From CAXXOK01 sp964584315 (GTDB taxonomy: Bacteria; Bacillota; Clostridia; Christensenellales; Aristaeellaceae): a DNA stretch of 64,000 nt. Where the stretch lies: positions 16,729-80,728 of the forward strand of contig CAZOZO010000009.1 of assembly GCA_964584315.1 (NCBI GenBank). Reading direction: 5' to 3'. Below the pieces are notes generated by a model. The model had not been told where the DNA came from. It was given only the letters and a program-made list of their open reading frames with translations, and searched no databases. Shown here one piece after another: positions 42,666-50,906 of the stretch (positions are counted from its first letter, which is position 1; each line of letters starts with the position of its first letter). Both the position numbers and the translations under genes were made by a program.

Positions 42666-42854
42666 CGGGCAAACATTGGGGTCAAGGGCCGTCGGCCGTT
42701 GCGTGGCTGGGGAAACCCCTCAATACCCTCGCCGCAGCGCGATGCCAAAGCGAGCGGTCCGCCGCGCACCGGCTGCGGTGCGAGCGACCGTAACGGCTTG
42801 CAACGCTGTAAGCAGAGCGCCCGTCCCCTTACAAACCACATAGGAGTGTATGCA

Positions 42855-44462
42855 ATGAACCTGACCCTTTCCGGCCTTGCCGACCAGGGCGCGTGGGCGC
42901 GCGCGGGCATTGCCCTGCCTGCCTTCGATATTGCCAGCATGCGCGCGGCCACGGCGCAAAGCCCCGCGTGGGTGCACCTGGGCGCGGGCAACATCTTCCG
43001 CGGGTTTGTGGCGGTGCTGGCCCAGCGCCTGCTGGAGCAGGGCCTTTGCCAAACGGGCATCGTGGCCGCGGAAACGTTCGATTTTGACATCGTGACCCGC
43101 ATCTACGAGCCGCACGACAACCTTTCGCTGGTGGTGGGCCTGCGCGCGGATGGCGGCATGGAAACCGGCGTGCTTGCCAGCGTGGCCGATGCGCTGCAAA
43201 CCGCGGACCCCGGCCATCTTGCCCGCCTCAGGGCGCTTTTTGCCGCGCCTAGCCTGCAAATGGTCAGCTTTACCATCACGGAAAAGGGCTATGCCATCCG
43301 CGGCAGCGACGGGCAACTGCTGCCCGTGGTGGCGGAGGATATGGCCGCCGGGCCGGATAAGGCGCGCCATGCCATGAGCCTGACGGCCGCGCTGCTGTAT
43401 GGCCGCTACCGCGCGGGCGCGTGGCCCGTCGCCATGGTCAGCATGGACAACTGCTCGCTGAATGGCGATAAACTAAAAGCCGCCGTGCTGGCCGTGGCCG
43501 AGGGCTGGGCACTGGGCGGGCTGGCGGAGCAAGGTTTTGTGGACTACCTGCGCGACCCGCACAAGGTGAGCTTTCCGCTGACGATGATCGACAAGATCAC
43601 CCCCCGCCCCGCGGAGGAGGTGCGCGCGCGCCTGAGTGCGCTGGGCGTAAACGGCATGGAACCCGTCGTGACCAGCCGCGGCACCTACATCGCCCCGTTT
43701 GTCAATGCGGAGGTGCCGGAGTACCTCGTGGTGGAGGATGCCTTCCCCGCAGGCAGGCCGCCGCTTACCGCCGCGGGCGTGTACCTGACCGACCGCGATA
43801 CCGTGAACCGCGTGGAGCGCATGAAGGTGACCACGTGCCTCAACCCCCTGCACACGGCGCTGGCGGTGCTGGGCTGCGTGCTGGGCTTTACCTCCATCGC
43901 CGCCGAGATGCGCGACCCTGAGCTTATCGCGCTGGTGCGGCGCATCGGCCTTGTAGAGGGTCTGCCCGTCGTGACCGACCCGGGCATCATTGACCCCAAA
44001 GCCTTCCTGAACGAAGTGCTGGCGGAGCGCCTGCCCAACCCCTTCATCCCCGATACGCCCCAGCGCATCGCCACCGACACCAGCCAGAAGATAGCCATCC
44101 GCTTTGGCGAGACCATCAAGGCCTACATGGCCTCGGATACGCTCAAAACCGCCGATCTGGTGGGCATCCCCCTTGCGCTGGCGGGGTGGTTGAGGTACCT
44201 GCTGGGCGTGACCGACGCGCTGGCCCCCTTCGAGCGCAGCGGCGACCCGCTGCTGGCGGAGCTGACCGCGGCGCTCGCGCCCGTGCATGTGGGCGAGCCG
44301 GAAACGGTGCACGACGCCATAGCGCCCATCTTGGCGAACCGCGCGCTGTTTGGCGTGAGCCTTGCGGAGGCGGGCCTCGCGGCCACCGTGGAGCAAATGC
44401 TGCGCGAGATGGTGGCTGGCCCCGGCGCCGTGCGCGCGACCCTGCAAAAATACCTGCGCTGA
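42855..44462 (+). CDS. uxuB: fructuronate reductase / mannitol dehydrogenase family enzyme
   Basis: A 535-residue polyol dehydrogenase-fold enzyme. An N-terminal NAD-binding region starts VHLGAGNIFRGFVAVL (about 38-53), the catalytic lysine and histidine lie in KVTTCLNPLHTALAVLG near 325, and VSMDNCSLNGDK near 196 is typical of tagaturonate/fructuronate reductases. Placed between a TRAP uronate transporter and glucuronate isomerase, it most likely reduces D-fructuronate to D-mannonate with NADH. Altronate-type activity (UxaB) cannot be excluded. AGGAG precedes ATG 42855. Mannonate dehydratase (UxuA) and KDG enzymes are not in the window. Confidence 0.82.
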   Translation: MNLTLSGLADQGAWARAGIALPAFDIASMRAATAQSPAWVHLGAGNIFRGFVAVLAQRLLEQGLCQTGIVAAETFDFDIVTRIYEPHDNLSLVVGLRADGGMETGVLASVADALQTADPGHLARLRALFAAPSLQMVSFTITEKGYAIRGSDGQLLPVVAEDMAAGPDKARHAMSLTAALLYGRYRAGAWPVAMVSMDNCSLNGDKLKAAVLAVAEGWALGGLAEQGFVDYLRDPHKVSFPLTMIDKITPRPAEEVRARLSALGVNGMEPVVTSRGTYIAPFVNAEVPEYLVVEDAFPAGRPPLTAAGVYLTDRDTVNRVERMKVTTCLNPLHTALAVLGCVLGFTSIAAEMRDPELIALVRRIGLVEGLPVVTDPGIIDPKAFLNEVLAERLPNPFIPDTPQRIATDTSQKIAIRFGETIKAYMASDTLKTADLVGIPLALAGWLRYLLGVTDALAPFERSGDPLLAELTAALAPVHVGEPETVHDAIAPILANRALFGVSLAEAGLAATVEQMLREMVAGPGAVRATLQKYLR

Positions 44463-44489
44463 ACCGGCGCAGCGGGAGGCTACAAAGCC

Positions 44490-45890
44490 ATGAAGCCTTT
44501 TCTGGGGGAGGATTTCCTGCTTGGTACCGAAACGGCCAGGCACCTGTACCACCAGTATGCCGAGCCGTGCCCCATCTTCGACTATCACTGCCACCTGCCG
44601 GTATCCGAGATCGCGGAAAACAAGCGGTTTGACAACATCGGCCAGCTGCTGCTTTCCGAGGATCACTACAAGTGGCGCGGCATGAGCGCCTACGGGTATG
44701 ACAACGAGTTCATCCGCACGGCGCATGATAAAGATCGCTTTTTAGCGTACGCCAAGGCCATGCCGATGATGATCGGCAACCCGCTCTACCACTGGACGCA
44801 TCTGGAGCTGCGCCGCGTGTTCGGCATCGAGGAACCGCTGTGCGAGGCAACCGCCGAGAGCGTGTGGACGCGCGCCAACGCGCTGCTTCAGACCGACGGT
44901 TACCGTGCGCGCGGGCTGATCGAGCGGTTCCATGTTCGGGCCCTGTGCACCACCGACGACCCCGCCGATCCACTGGCCGAGCACGCGGCCATCGTCGCCG
45001 ACAAAACGTTTGGCGTGCGTGTGCTGCCCGCTTTCCGGCCGGATAACGCCATCAAGGTGCGATCGTGGGGCCCGGACGCCTATCTGGACAAGCTGGCCGC
45101 CGCCAGCGGCGTTCGCATCCGCACGGTAGAGGATGTGCTCTGCGCGCTGGAGAAACGGGCGCAGCACTTCCACAGCCTTGGCTGCCGCATCGCCGACCAT
45201 GGGCTGGACAGCCTGCCTGACGTAAGGCTGAACCGCCGCCGCGCGGAGGCGGCGCTGCGGCGCGGCCGGAGCGGCTGGCGCGTGAATGCGGAGGACGCGG
45301 AGCATTACAGGACGGCGCTCCTGCTGGGCCTGGGGCAGATATACCACCGCCTCGGCTGGGCGCAGCAGTACCATATCTCGGTGCAGCGCGATATCAACAT
45401 GCGCGGGTGGCGTCTGTATGGCCCCAACGCCGGGTACGACGCGATATCGGACGAACCCTTTGCCAAAAAGCTCGCGTGCCTGCTCGACATGCAGGATGCG
45501 CGGGGCGTGCTGCCCAAAACCGTGCTCTATACCCTGAACCCGGCTGCCAATTACGCTGTGGCGACGGTGGCGGGCGCTTTTCAGGGCGACGTGCCGGGCA
45601 AGGTGCAGTTTGGCACCGCGTGGTGGTTTGCGGATCAGCTGGCTGGCATGCGCGACCAGATGACCACGCTGGCCTCGGTTGGGCTGCTGAGCACCTTCGT
45701 GGGCATGCTGACGGACAGCCGCTCGTTCGTGAGCTACCCGCGGCACGAATACTTCCGCCGCCTGCTGTGCGATATCCTCGGCGGCTGGGTGGAAAACGGC
45801 GAATACCCAAACGATGAGGAAACCCTGGGCCGTATCGTTCGCGGCATCTGCTTTGACAACGCGAAGGAATATTTCGGCGTTGAGATGTAG
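44490..45890 (+). CDS. uxaC: glucuronate isomerase
   Basis: A 466-residue amidohydrolase-superfamily isomerase that converts D-glucuronate to D-fructuronate (and galacturonate to tagaturonate). The metal motif is His33 and His35 in FDYHCHLP, and KWRGMSAYG near 58, IRTVEDV and TLASVGLLSTFVGMLTDSRSF near 408 are UxaC features. Length matches the family (about 465-470). GGGAGG lies before ATG 44490, 27 bases after the previous stop. It ends the operon and is followed by a terminator with T-run. Confidence 0.95.
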   Translation: MKPFLGEDFLLGTETARHLYHQYAEPCPIFDYHCHLPVSEIAENKRFDNIGQLLLSEDHYKWRGMSAYGYDNEFIRTAHDKDRFLAYAKAMPMMIGNPLYHWTHLELRRVFGIEEPLCEATAESVWTRANALLQTDGYRARGLIERFHVRALCTTDDPADPLAEHAAIVADKTFGVRVLPAFRPDNAIKVRSWGPDAYLDKLAAASGVRIRTVEDVLCALEKRAQHFHSLGCRIADHGLDSLPDVRLNRRRAEAALRRGRSGWRVNAEDAEHYRTALLLGLGQIYHRLGWAQQYHISVQRDINMRGWRLYGPNAGYDAISDEPFAKKLACLLDMQDARGVLPKTVLYTLNPAANYAVATVAGAFQGDVPGKVQFGTAWWFADQLAGMRDQMTTLASVGLLSTFVGMLTDSRSFVSYPRHEYFRRLLCDILGGWVENGEYPNDEETLGRIVRGICFDNAKEYFGVEM

Positions 45891-46074
45891 GCGCAGGCGA
45901 CCCGCCCGCTTTGCTTTCCCCTGACCCCTCCCCTTCAAACCGCGCGCCGCGGGGGCGAACAGCCTCCCGCACCCGTGGCGCGCGGCGCGGGCGGGGCCGA
46001 TACCCCCGTGATTTTCACGCCGCATGTGGCGCCCCGCGCCTGCCTCCCTTGGCGCGGGGTGCGCGGCATTACCC

Positions 46075-46106
46075 AAGCCGGAAGCATGAGCCCCTTCCGG
46101 CTTTTT
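46075..46106 (+). terminator. terminator of the hexuronate operon
   Basis: Perfect 10-bp stem AAGCCGGAAG/CTTCCGGCTT (46075-46084 with 46094-46103) followed by TTT. Confidence 0.8.
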
Positions 46107-46181
46107 ACCTGCCCGCTATGGTAAATGCGACTGGGAAGATGGCGATGCGCGCGGAATTCGATTTGCACCCTTGACGCACAG

Positions 46182-46212
46182 AAAAGCCGGAGAGGCATGC
46201 TCTCCGGCTTTT
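46182..46212. terminator. bidirectional terminator between uxaC and the VanY-type gene
   Basis: Perfect 13-bp stem AAAAGCCGGAGAG (46182-46194) with CTCTCCGGCTTTT (46200-46212), A-rich on one side and T-rich on the other. Confidence 0.85.
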
Positions 46213-46234
46213 ATATCACGGCATAGCTTTGGCG

Positions 46235-47518
46235 CTACTGCGTCAGCTGCTGTATATATTCCTCCAGCGTCAGGCCCAGGTCGCGCATGGCGGTGGAATG
46301 CTGCACGCCCACGTAGCGGATGTGCCAATCCTCCGATTCAAAACCGGTGATATCTTCCTTGCCCTCCGGGTAGCGCACGATAAAGCCGTAATCCCAGCAG
46401 TTTTTGTGCAGCCACACCTGCTGCTTGGTGCCCTTGAAGATGGTGCCCGCCACGGTGATATCGAACGCCAGCCCCGTGTGGTGCTCGCTGGCGCCCGGGT
46501 CCGCGACGGTCCGGCTGGTGGCGCTGATGGCGGAGGCTCTGGTGCGCCCGTCCTTCAAGTATTCCTCCACCTGCTTGTTGAACAGCTCCTCCTGATAAGC
46601 GATGCTGCGGTACCCCGCGCTGACCTGAAAGCCCGTGACGCCCTCCGCCTTGGCGGCTTCCAGCATCGTTTGCAGCGCGGCCACGGCCTCGCGGTCGCCC
46701 TCGATCTCGCTGCCCTTGACATAGACGAGGCTGGCGGGCAGCACGTTTCGCAGCACCACAAGGTCGGCGGGTTTGTAGCTCGCGTCCACGGGGTGGTCGC
46801 GGTTTACGAGGATGGGCAGCTTCGCCGGGTCGGGCGTGGGGGTGACCTGCGCCTTGGGCGCGCCGTCCGCAAACACCGCGGCCATGGTGCCGGGGCCGCA
46901 AACGCCGTCCACGGTCAGCCCGTTCTGGCTCTGGAACAGGCGCACGGCTTCCTCGGTGCCGCCGCCAAAGTCGCCGTCCACCACGCCGCCGTAGTAGCCC
47001 AAGTCCTTGAGGCGCTGCTGGAGGGCCTTGACCGCGTCGCCCTGATCGCCCTTTGCGATCTTGCTGGGCGTGGGCGAAGGGGTGGGGGTGGGGATGTAGG
47101 TTTGCGCCGTGCCGCTGTAGAGCGCGGTAAGCGTCGCGCTGCCCGCCAGCCCGTCCGCGGTCAGCCCCGCCTGCGCCTGAAACAGCTTGACGGCAAGCGC
47201 CGTGCCCTGCCCGTACTGGCCGTCCACCTCGCTTGCGTAATAGCCCAGCTCCTTGAGCTTTTGCTGTAGGCGGGTCACCTCGTCGCCCTTGACGCCGGGC
47301 CTCAAAACGAGCGGCGTGGGCGAAGGCGTGTTGGCGGGGTCGGGCGTTACGCGCAGCACGCTGCCCGTATCGGCGGTGGGGGTGGGCGTGGCCTTTTGCT
47401 CGCGCTTTAGGGTGTTGTAGGCATCCACCGTGCCGGGGGCCATGATTACGATGCCCACGCACAGCGCCGCGAGGGCGACCCAGAGGATGATGGTGTAGAC
47501 GCTTGGCTTTTGCTGCAT
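46235..47518 (-). CDS. VanY-type D-alanyl-D-alanine carboxypeptidase with two peptidoglycan-binding domains
   Basis: A 427-residue membrane-anchored wall enzyme. A helix at residues 9-27 anchors it, then a Thr/Pro linker and two peptidoglycan-binding domains (about 75-130 and 155-212, each with LQQ-LK-LGYY and LTADGLAG or LTVDGVCG), and a VanY peptidase domain (about 275-427). The zinc site is in SEHHTGLAFDITV and DWHIRYVG, with the Arg of SAGYRS near 301. It trims the terminal D-Ala of wall peptides. AAGGAG precedes the ATG. It has its own promoter and converges on uxaC. Confidence 0.92.
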   Translation of the reverse strand: MQQKPSVYTIILWVALAALCVGIVIMAPGTVDAYNTLKREQKATPTPTADTGSVLRVTPDPANTPSPTPLVLRPGVKGDEVTRLQQKLKELGYYASEVDGQYGQGTALAVKLFQAQAGLTADGLAGSATLTALYSGTAQTYIPTPTPSPTPSKIAKGDQGDAVKALQQRLKDLGYYGGVVDGDFGGGTEEAVRLFQSQNGLTVDGVCGPGTMAAVFADGAPKAQVTPTPDPAKLPILVNRDHPVDASYKPADLVVLRNVLPASLVYVKGSEIEGDREAVAALQTMLEAAKAEGVTGFQVSAGYRSIAYQEELFNKQVEEYLKDGRTRASAISATSRTVADPGASEHHTGLAFDITVAGTIFKGTKQQVWLHKNCWDYGFIVRYPEGKEDITGFESEDWHIRYVGVQHSTAMRDLGLTLEEYIQQLTQ

Positions 47519-47623
47519 GGCGGCTCCTTCAGGCGTAAGGATGGGGCGGGAAGGCAGGCGACAGCGCCCGTCTTAAAGCTAACGGATGAACGGCGGCGTT
47601 TCATGCGCCGCACGGGTCGTTTC

Positions 47624-47632
47624 ATTATAACA
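47624..47632 (-). promoter_or_regulatory. extended -10 promoter of the VanY-type gene
   Basis: Minus strand TGTTATAAT, a TGN extended -10 at 47624-47632, about 105 bases upstream of the start. The -35 (TTTCCC) is weak. Confidence 0.5.
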
Positions 47633-47821
47633 CAGGTCGGGCGGCGGGGAAACGGGCGGGCAGGCATCTGGCGGGCAGGAAGGGCTTGCGAAGCGCAGCC
47701 GCCCGTTTGCGCCTCTGCCTTGCCCACGCTCTGTGCCACGACCGACCTCAATGCCCCCATCAAAAACGCCGCCCGCACAGAACGGGCGACGCTGACGGAA
47801 TCGGATTCCGATGGCTGAGGG

Positions 47822-48290
47822 AATTCTGCATCGTCGGGAAGTGTTAACCGCTACCCCTCGCCCAAAGCGCAGCGAGCAAACAGCCGCGCAGCGGCTATGA
47901 CGCGAGCGGGGATAGAGATCAACCACACCTTAGCACCCAACCCCGTCTTAAGACGAGAATTATGCATCGTCGGGAAGCGTTAGCCGCCTACCCTCGCCCA
48001 AAGCGTAGCGAGCAAACAGCCGCGCAGCGGCTATGACGCGAGCGGGGATAACCATCCATCATGCCTCCGCACCCAACCCCGCCCTCAGGGGGCGGTTGGC
48101 ATCGGAGGGAAGCGTTTGCCCAGTGGGCAACGCCGCGCAGCGGCGAGCGACCCGCAGATGGGAAGTTTGACAAGCGCATGGCGCTACCGCGCCCTGCGCT
48201 TGTCAAGCTGGCCATCTCCGGTTCGCTTCGCCTTCGGCGAAGCGGCCACTGGCCGCACGCTCTCCTACGATGCCAAAGGAGGCCTTGGCC
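47822..48290 (-). repeat. mosaic intergenic repeat, locus D (largest copy)
   Basis: It fills the gap between the nucleotidyltransferase and the VanY-type gene. Two direct copies of a roughly 90-base module at about 47827-47912 and 47960-48050 (both with GCATCGTCGGGAAG and AACAGCCGCGCAGCGGCTAT) are followed by the module set of locus A in reverse orientation, including AACGCCGCGCAGCGGCGAGC, and by a segment with GCCTTCGGCGAAGCGGCCAC shared with the copy at 53.7 kb. No gene. Confidence 0.88.
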
Positions 48291-48294
48291 GACG

Positions 48295-49203
48295 TTACCG
48301 CCACAATGGGGATGGATACACCCCCGCCTCGGTCATCCGCTTCAGGGCTTCCACGACCAGCGGCCTGTCCTCCCGGTAGGTCACGCCGTACCAGCGATCC
48401 GGCGTGGGCGTTACCTTGACCTTTGCCTTGCCCGCGCGCAGCAGCTCGTCCACTACGAAGGGCAGGAAGAACTCCGCTTTCTCCGGGTTCTCGCGGAGCG
48501 CCTTTTCCAGAAACACGGGGAACGCCTCGCCCAGCCGGTCGATCATCGCCCGCGGGAAGCTCCACATGTTCATGCTCACGATGGTCTCGGGGGAGAGGCG
48601 CGTGTAGGTCTGCATGTCCTCGCTCATCAGGGGGCCGTCCACGGTCGATATGATGTGCGTGCGCTCCGTGATGTCGCTGAGCATACCGGCCTCGTCCACC
48701 TCGCACACGCCGCGCGCCACAAAGCCTGTGTCGCTCAGGGTGTTGCGCAGGCGGTAGCCCACCATGGCGTAGTCGCCGTCGTCCCGGATGGCCGAAAGGT
48801 GCTCGTAGGCGATGCGGAACGCATCCACGCCGTAATAGTCGTCCGCGTTGATCACGCAAAACGGCGCGTCGACCACATCCCGCGCGGCCAGCACCGCGTG
48901 CCCGGTGCCCCACGGCTTCACGCGGCCCTCGGGCACGGCAAAGCCCGCAGGCACGTCTTGAAGCGCCTGATAGGCAAACGTTACGGGCATCTTGACCCGG
49001 CCCAGCAGCAGGCTGCGCAGGTCCGCCTCGTTTTCGCGCTTGATCACCAGCACGGCGCGCTCAAAGCCCGCGCGTCGCGCGTCAAACAGCGAGTAGTCCA
49101 GGATAAACTCGCCGCCCGCGCCCACGGGGTCCATCTGCTTGAGGCCGCCGTAGCGGCTGCCCATGCCCGCGGCCATGATCAGCAGGATCGGTTTTCCGGC
49201 CAT
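48295..49203 (-). CDS. sugar-phosphate nucleotidyltransferase family protein
   Basis: A 302-residue GT-A-fold nucleotidyltransferase, cytoplasmic. The nucleotide loop is MAAGMGSRYGGLKQMDP (about 10-26), the metal-binding acidic motif is INADDYYG near 118, and GTGHAVLAARD near 99 and SMNMWSFP near 211 are typical. It would make an activated NDP-sugar from a sugar 1-phosphate; which sugar and base cannot be read. GGAG lies 14 bases before ATG 49203. Own promoter; the repeat locus D follows directly after its stop. Confidence 0.82.
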   Translation of the reverse strand: MAGKPILLIMAAGMGSRYGGLKQMDPVGAGGEFILDYSLFDARRAGFERAVLVIKRENEADLRSLLLGRVKMPVTFAYQALQDVPAGFAVPEGRVKPWGTGHAVLAARDVVDAPFCVINADDYYGVDAFRIAYEHLSAIRDDGDYAMVGYRLRNTLSDTGFVARGVCEVDEAGMLSDITERTHIISTVDGPLMSEDMQTYTRLSPETIVSMNMWSFPRAMIDRLGEAFPVFLEKALRENPEKAEFFLPFVVDELLRAGKAKVKVTPTPDRWYGVTYREDRPLVVEALKRMTEAGVYPSPLWR

Positions 49204-49286
49204 GCGAAGGTCACTCCGTTCTCAAACATCAATAAAGCGGCCGTGGCCGCATTTGCCCACCGACACACCGGCAGACGTGATAAAAC

Positions 49287-49316
49287 ATTATAGCACAACC
49301 TTTGCATGGCGGGCAA
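49287..49316 (-). promoter_or_regulatory. promoter of the nucleotidyltransferase
   Basis: Minus strand TTGCCC (49311-49316), 18-base spacer, TATAAT (49287-49292) with TGC upstream. Confidence 0.7.
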
Positions 49317-49450
49317 CTCAAAGCGTGCCCGCGCAAGTGTTACGAACCTTGAAGGACCCTAAGGCGCACATTTCTGTGCTTCGGCCTGATTTGGTACGGA
49401 TTGTTTGTGACAAAACTATATAGGAACCATTGCGAACCATGACCATATCA

Positions 49451-49479
49451 TTGACAGGGCGTTGCGGCTATGCTATACT
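49451..49479 (+). promoter_or_regulatory. promoter of the metallo-beta-lactamase-fold gene
   Basis: TTGACA (49451-49456), 17-base spacer, TATACT (49474-49479) with TGC before the -10. It leaves a 160-base leader that contains CACGGCC...GGCCGTG (about 49502-49528). Confidence 0.75.
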
Positions 49480-49639
49480 TTTTGGGACATCGCGGGAGAG
49501 ACACGGCCCGTTTTTCCATGGCCGTGGCCCGCATTGTGAAGCCGCTTGACTCATGAGCAATCATTTGTAATATTTTGCCCGCCTGAAAAGCCGTGGCAGC
49601 AGAATGTTACGACCGTTTCATGATGATGGAGGTTTTTTT

Positions 49640-50515
49640 GTGCAAAGGCAGCTCAAGGTAACATATCACTATAACAGCGGTTTCTCGATTCGGGTGGGCG
49701 GCACATTGCTGGTATTCGACTACTGGGAGGGCGAAGGCAGGCGGCTGGGCGAGGTAGGCAGGCTCAACACGGCGATCCTGAACGCATACGAACAGGTTTT
49801 CATCTTTGTGAGCCACGGCCACCCGGATCACCTCGACCCCATCGTGTACGACTGGCGCGACGAGGTCAAGAACATCGCCTACGTCGTCAGCGACGATCTG
49901 CCCATCGGCAAGCGGGGCCGCCGCATGGCGCCGGAGGGCGAGATCCAGCTCACGCAGGATATCGCCGTCAAGGCCTTCGGCAGCACCGACCTGGGCGTAA
50001 GCTACCTGGTCACGGCCTTTGGCATGAACATCTTCCACGCGGGCGACCTGAACCTGTGGCACTGGCGGCAGGAGAGCAGCCTGCGCGAGATCGAGGCCGC
50101 AGAGCAGGCGTTCTATGCTGCGTGCGAGCCCATCCCCTCGGGGGTCATCGACCTGGCCATGTTCCCCGTCGACCCGCGGCAGGGCTTCATGTACGACGCG
50201 GGGGCCAACCACTTCATCCTCACCAAAAAGCCGCGCCTGTTCATCCCCATGCACTGGCAGGACAGGCCGGAGGTGGCGGTCGATTTTGCGCGCCGCGCGC
50301 GCACCCCGCAGACCGAGGTGCTCGCGATGACTCACCCGGGCGAATCCGCCACGGTCACGTTTGACGACAAGTTGCTGGACATCCACATCGTGGAGCCGCC
50401 CAAGGATTTGGGCGACCTGCCCCCCGCCCCCGCGCGCAGGCCCGACCACCGCGGCATGGGCGAGGGCGGCGAGGACCCCTTCGCGGACAGCGACCTGCCG
50501 GTGGATCTGACGTGA
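49640..50515 (+). CDS. metallo-beta-lactamase-fold hydrolase (UlaG-like)
   Basis: A 291-residue MBL-fold protein, cytoplasmic. The metal motif H-x-H-x-D-H is SHGHPDHLD (about 58-66); IFHAGDLNLW near 130 holds the bridging Asp and PMHW near 206 the last His. UlaG-type enzymes hydrolyse lactones or phosphate esters of sugars; the actual substrate is unknown. GTG 49640 is the start, as GGAGG ends eight bases upstream. The last 30 residues are acidic and disordered. Followed directly by repeat locus E. Confidence 0.82.
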   Translation: MQRQLKVTYHYNSGFSIRVGGTLLVFDYWEGEGRRLGEVGRLNTAILNAYEQVFIFVSHGHPDHLDPIVYDWRDEVKNIAYVVSDDLPIGKRGRRMAPEGEIQLTQDIAVKAFGSTDLGVSYLVTAFGMNIFHAGDLNLWHWRQESSLREIEAAEQAFYAACEPIPSGVIDLAMFPVDPRQGFMYDAGANHFILTKKPRLFIPMHWQDRPEVAVDFARRARTPQTEVLAMTHPGESATVTFDDKLLDIHIVEPPKDLGDLPPAPARRPDHRGMGEGGEDPFADSDLPVDLT

Positions 50516-50690
50516 CGTCGGCCAACGTCGGCCAAGGCCTCCTTTGGGGAAGGGACTGCGTCCCCTCCCCAACCTTCCCCTAGGGACGGGGTTGGGTGCG
50601 GAGGCATGATTAACCTTTTGCCCCGCTCGCTTCATAACCGCTGCGCGGCTGTTCGTTCGCTGGGTTTAGGGTGCAGGGCGAGGGTGTTAA
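50516..50690 (+). repeat. mosaic intergenic repeat, locus E
   Basis: It starts one base after the preceding stop with ACGTCGGCCAAGGCCTCCTT, then a G-rich/C-rich hairpin (GGGGAAGGGAC...GTCCCCTCCCC), then GGGTTGGGTGCGGAGGCATG and a degenerate copy of the GCTGCGCGGCTGTT module. The order is the same as in locus D read on the other strand. Confidence 0.85.
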
Positions 50691-50730
50691 CCGACTGGAG
50701 CAAGGAAATTCAATGATAAGCTGCCTTTTG

Positions 50731-50765
50731 ACCATGCCGCCTTGCGCGCGGCATGGTTAATTTTT
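50731..50765 (+). terminator. terminator or attenuator before the first binding-protein gene
   Basis: Perfect 10-bp stem ACCATGCCGC/GCGGCATGGT (50731-50740 with 50748-50757) followed by TAATTTTT, 140 bases upstream of the next start codon. Confidence 0.8.
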
Positions 50766-50906
50766 GCGAAAATGGAACATTTGCGCGCTTCGGTTCGTCT
50801 GTTAATCGGAAACCCTGTCCGCGCCGCGCTGTGCGGCGGACGGTTGGGGATCGCGAACCTGGCGGCGGGCAGCCCGTCGTTTGGGGGATTTGGAAGGAGT
50901 GTACCT

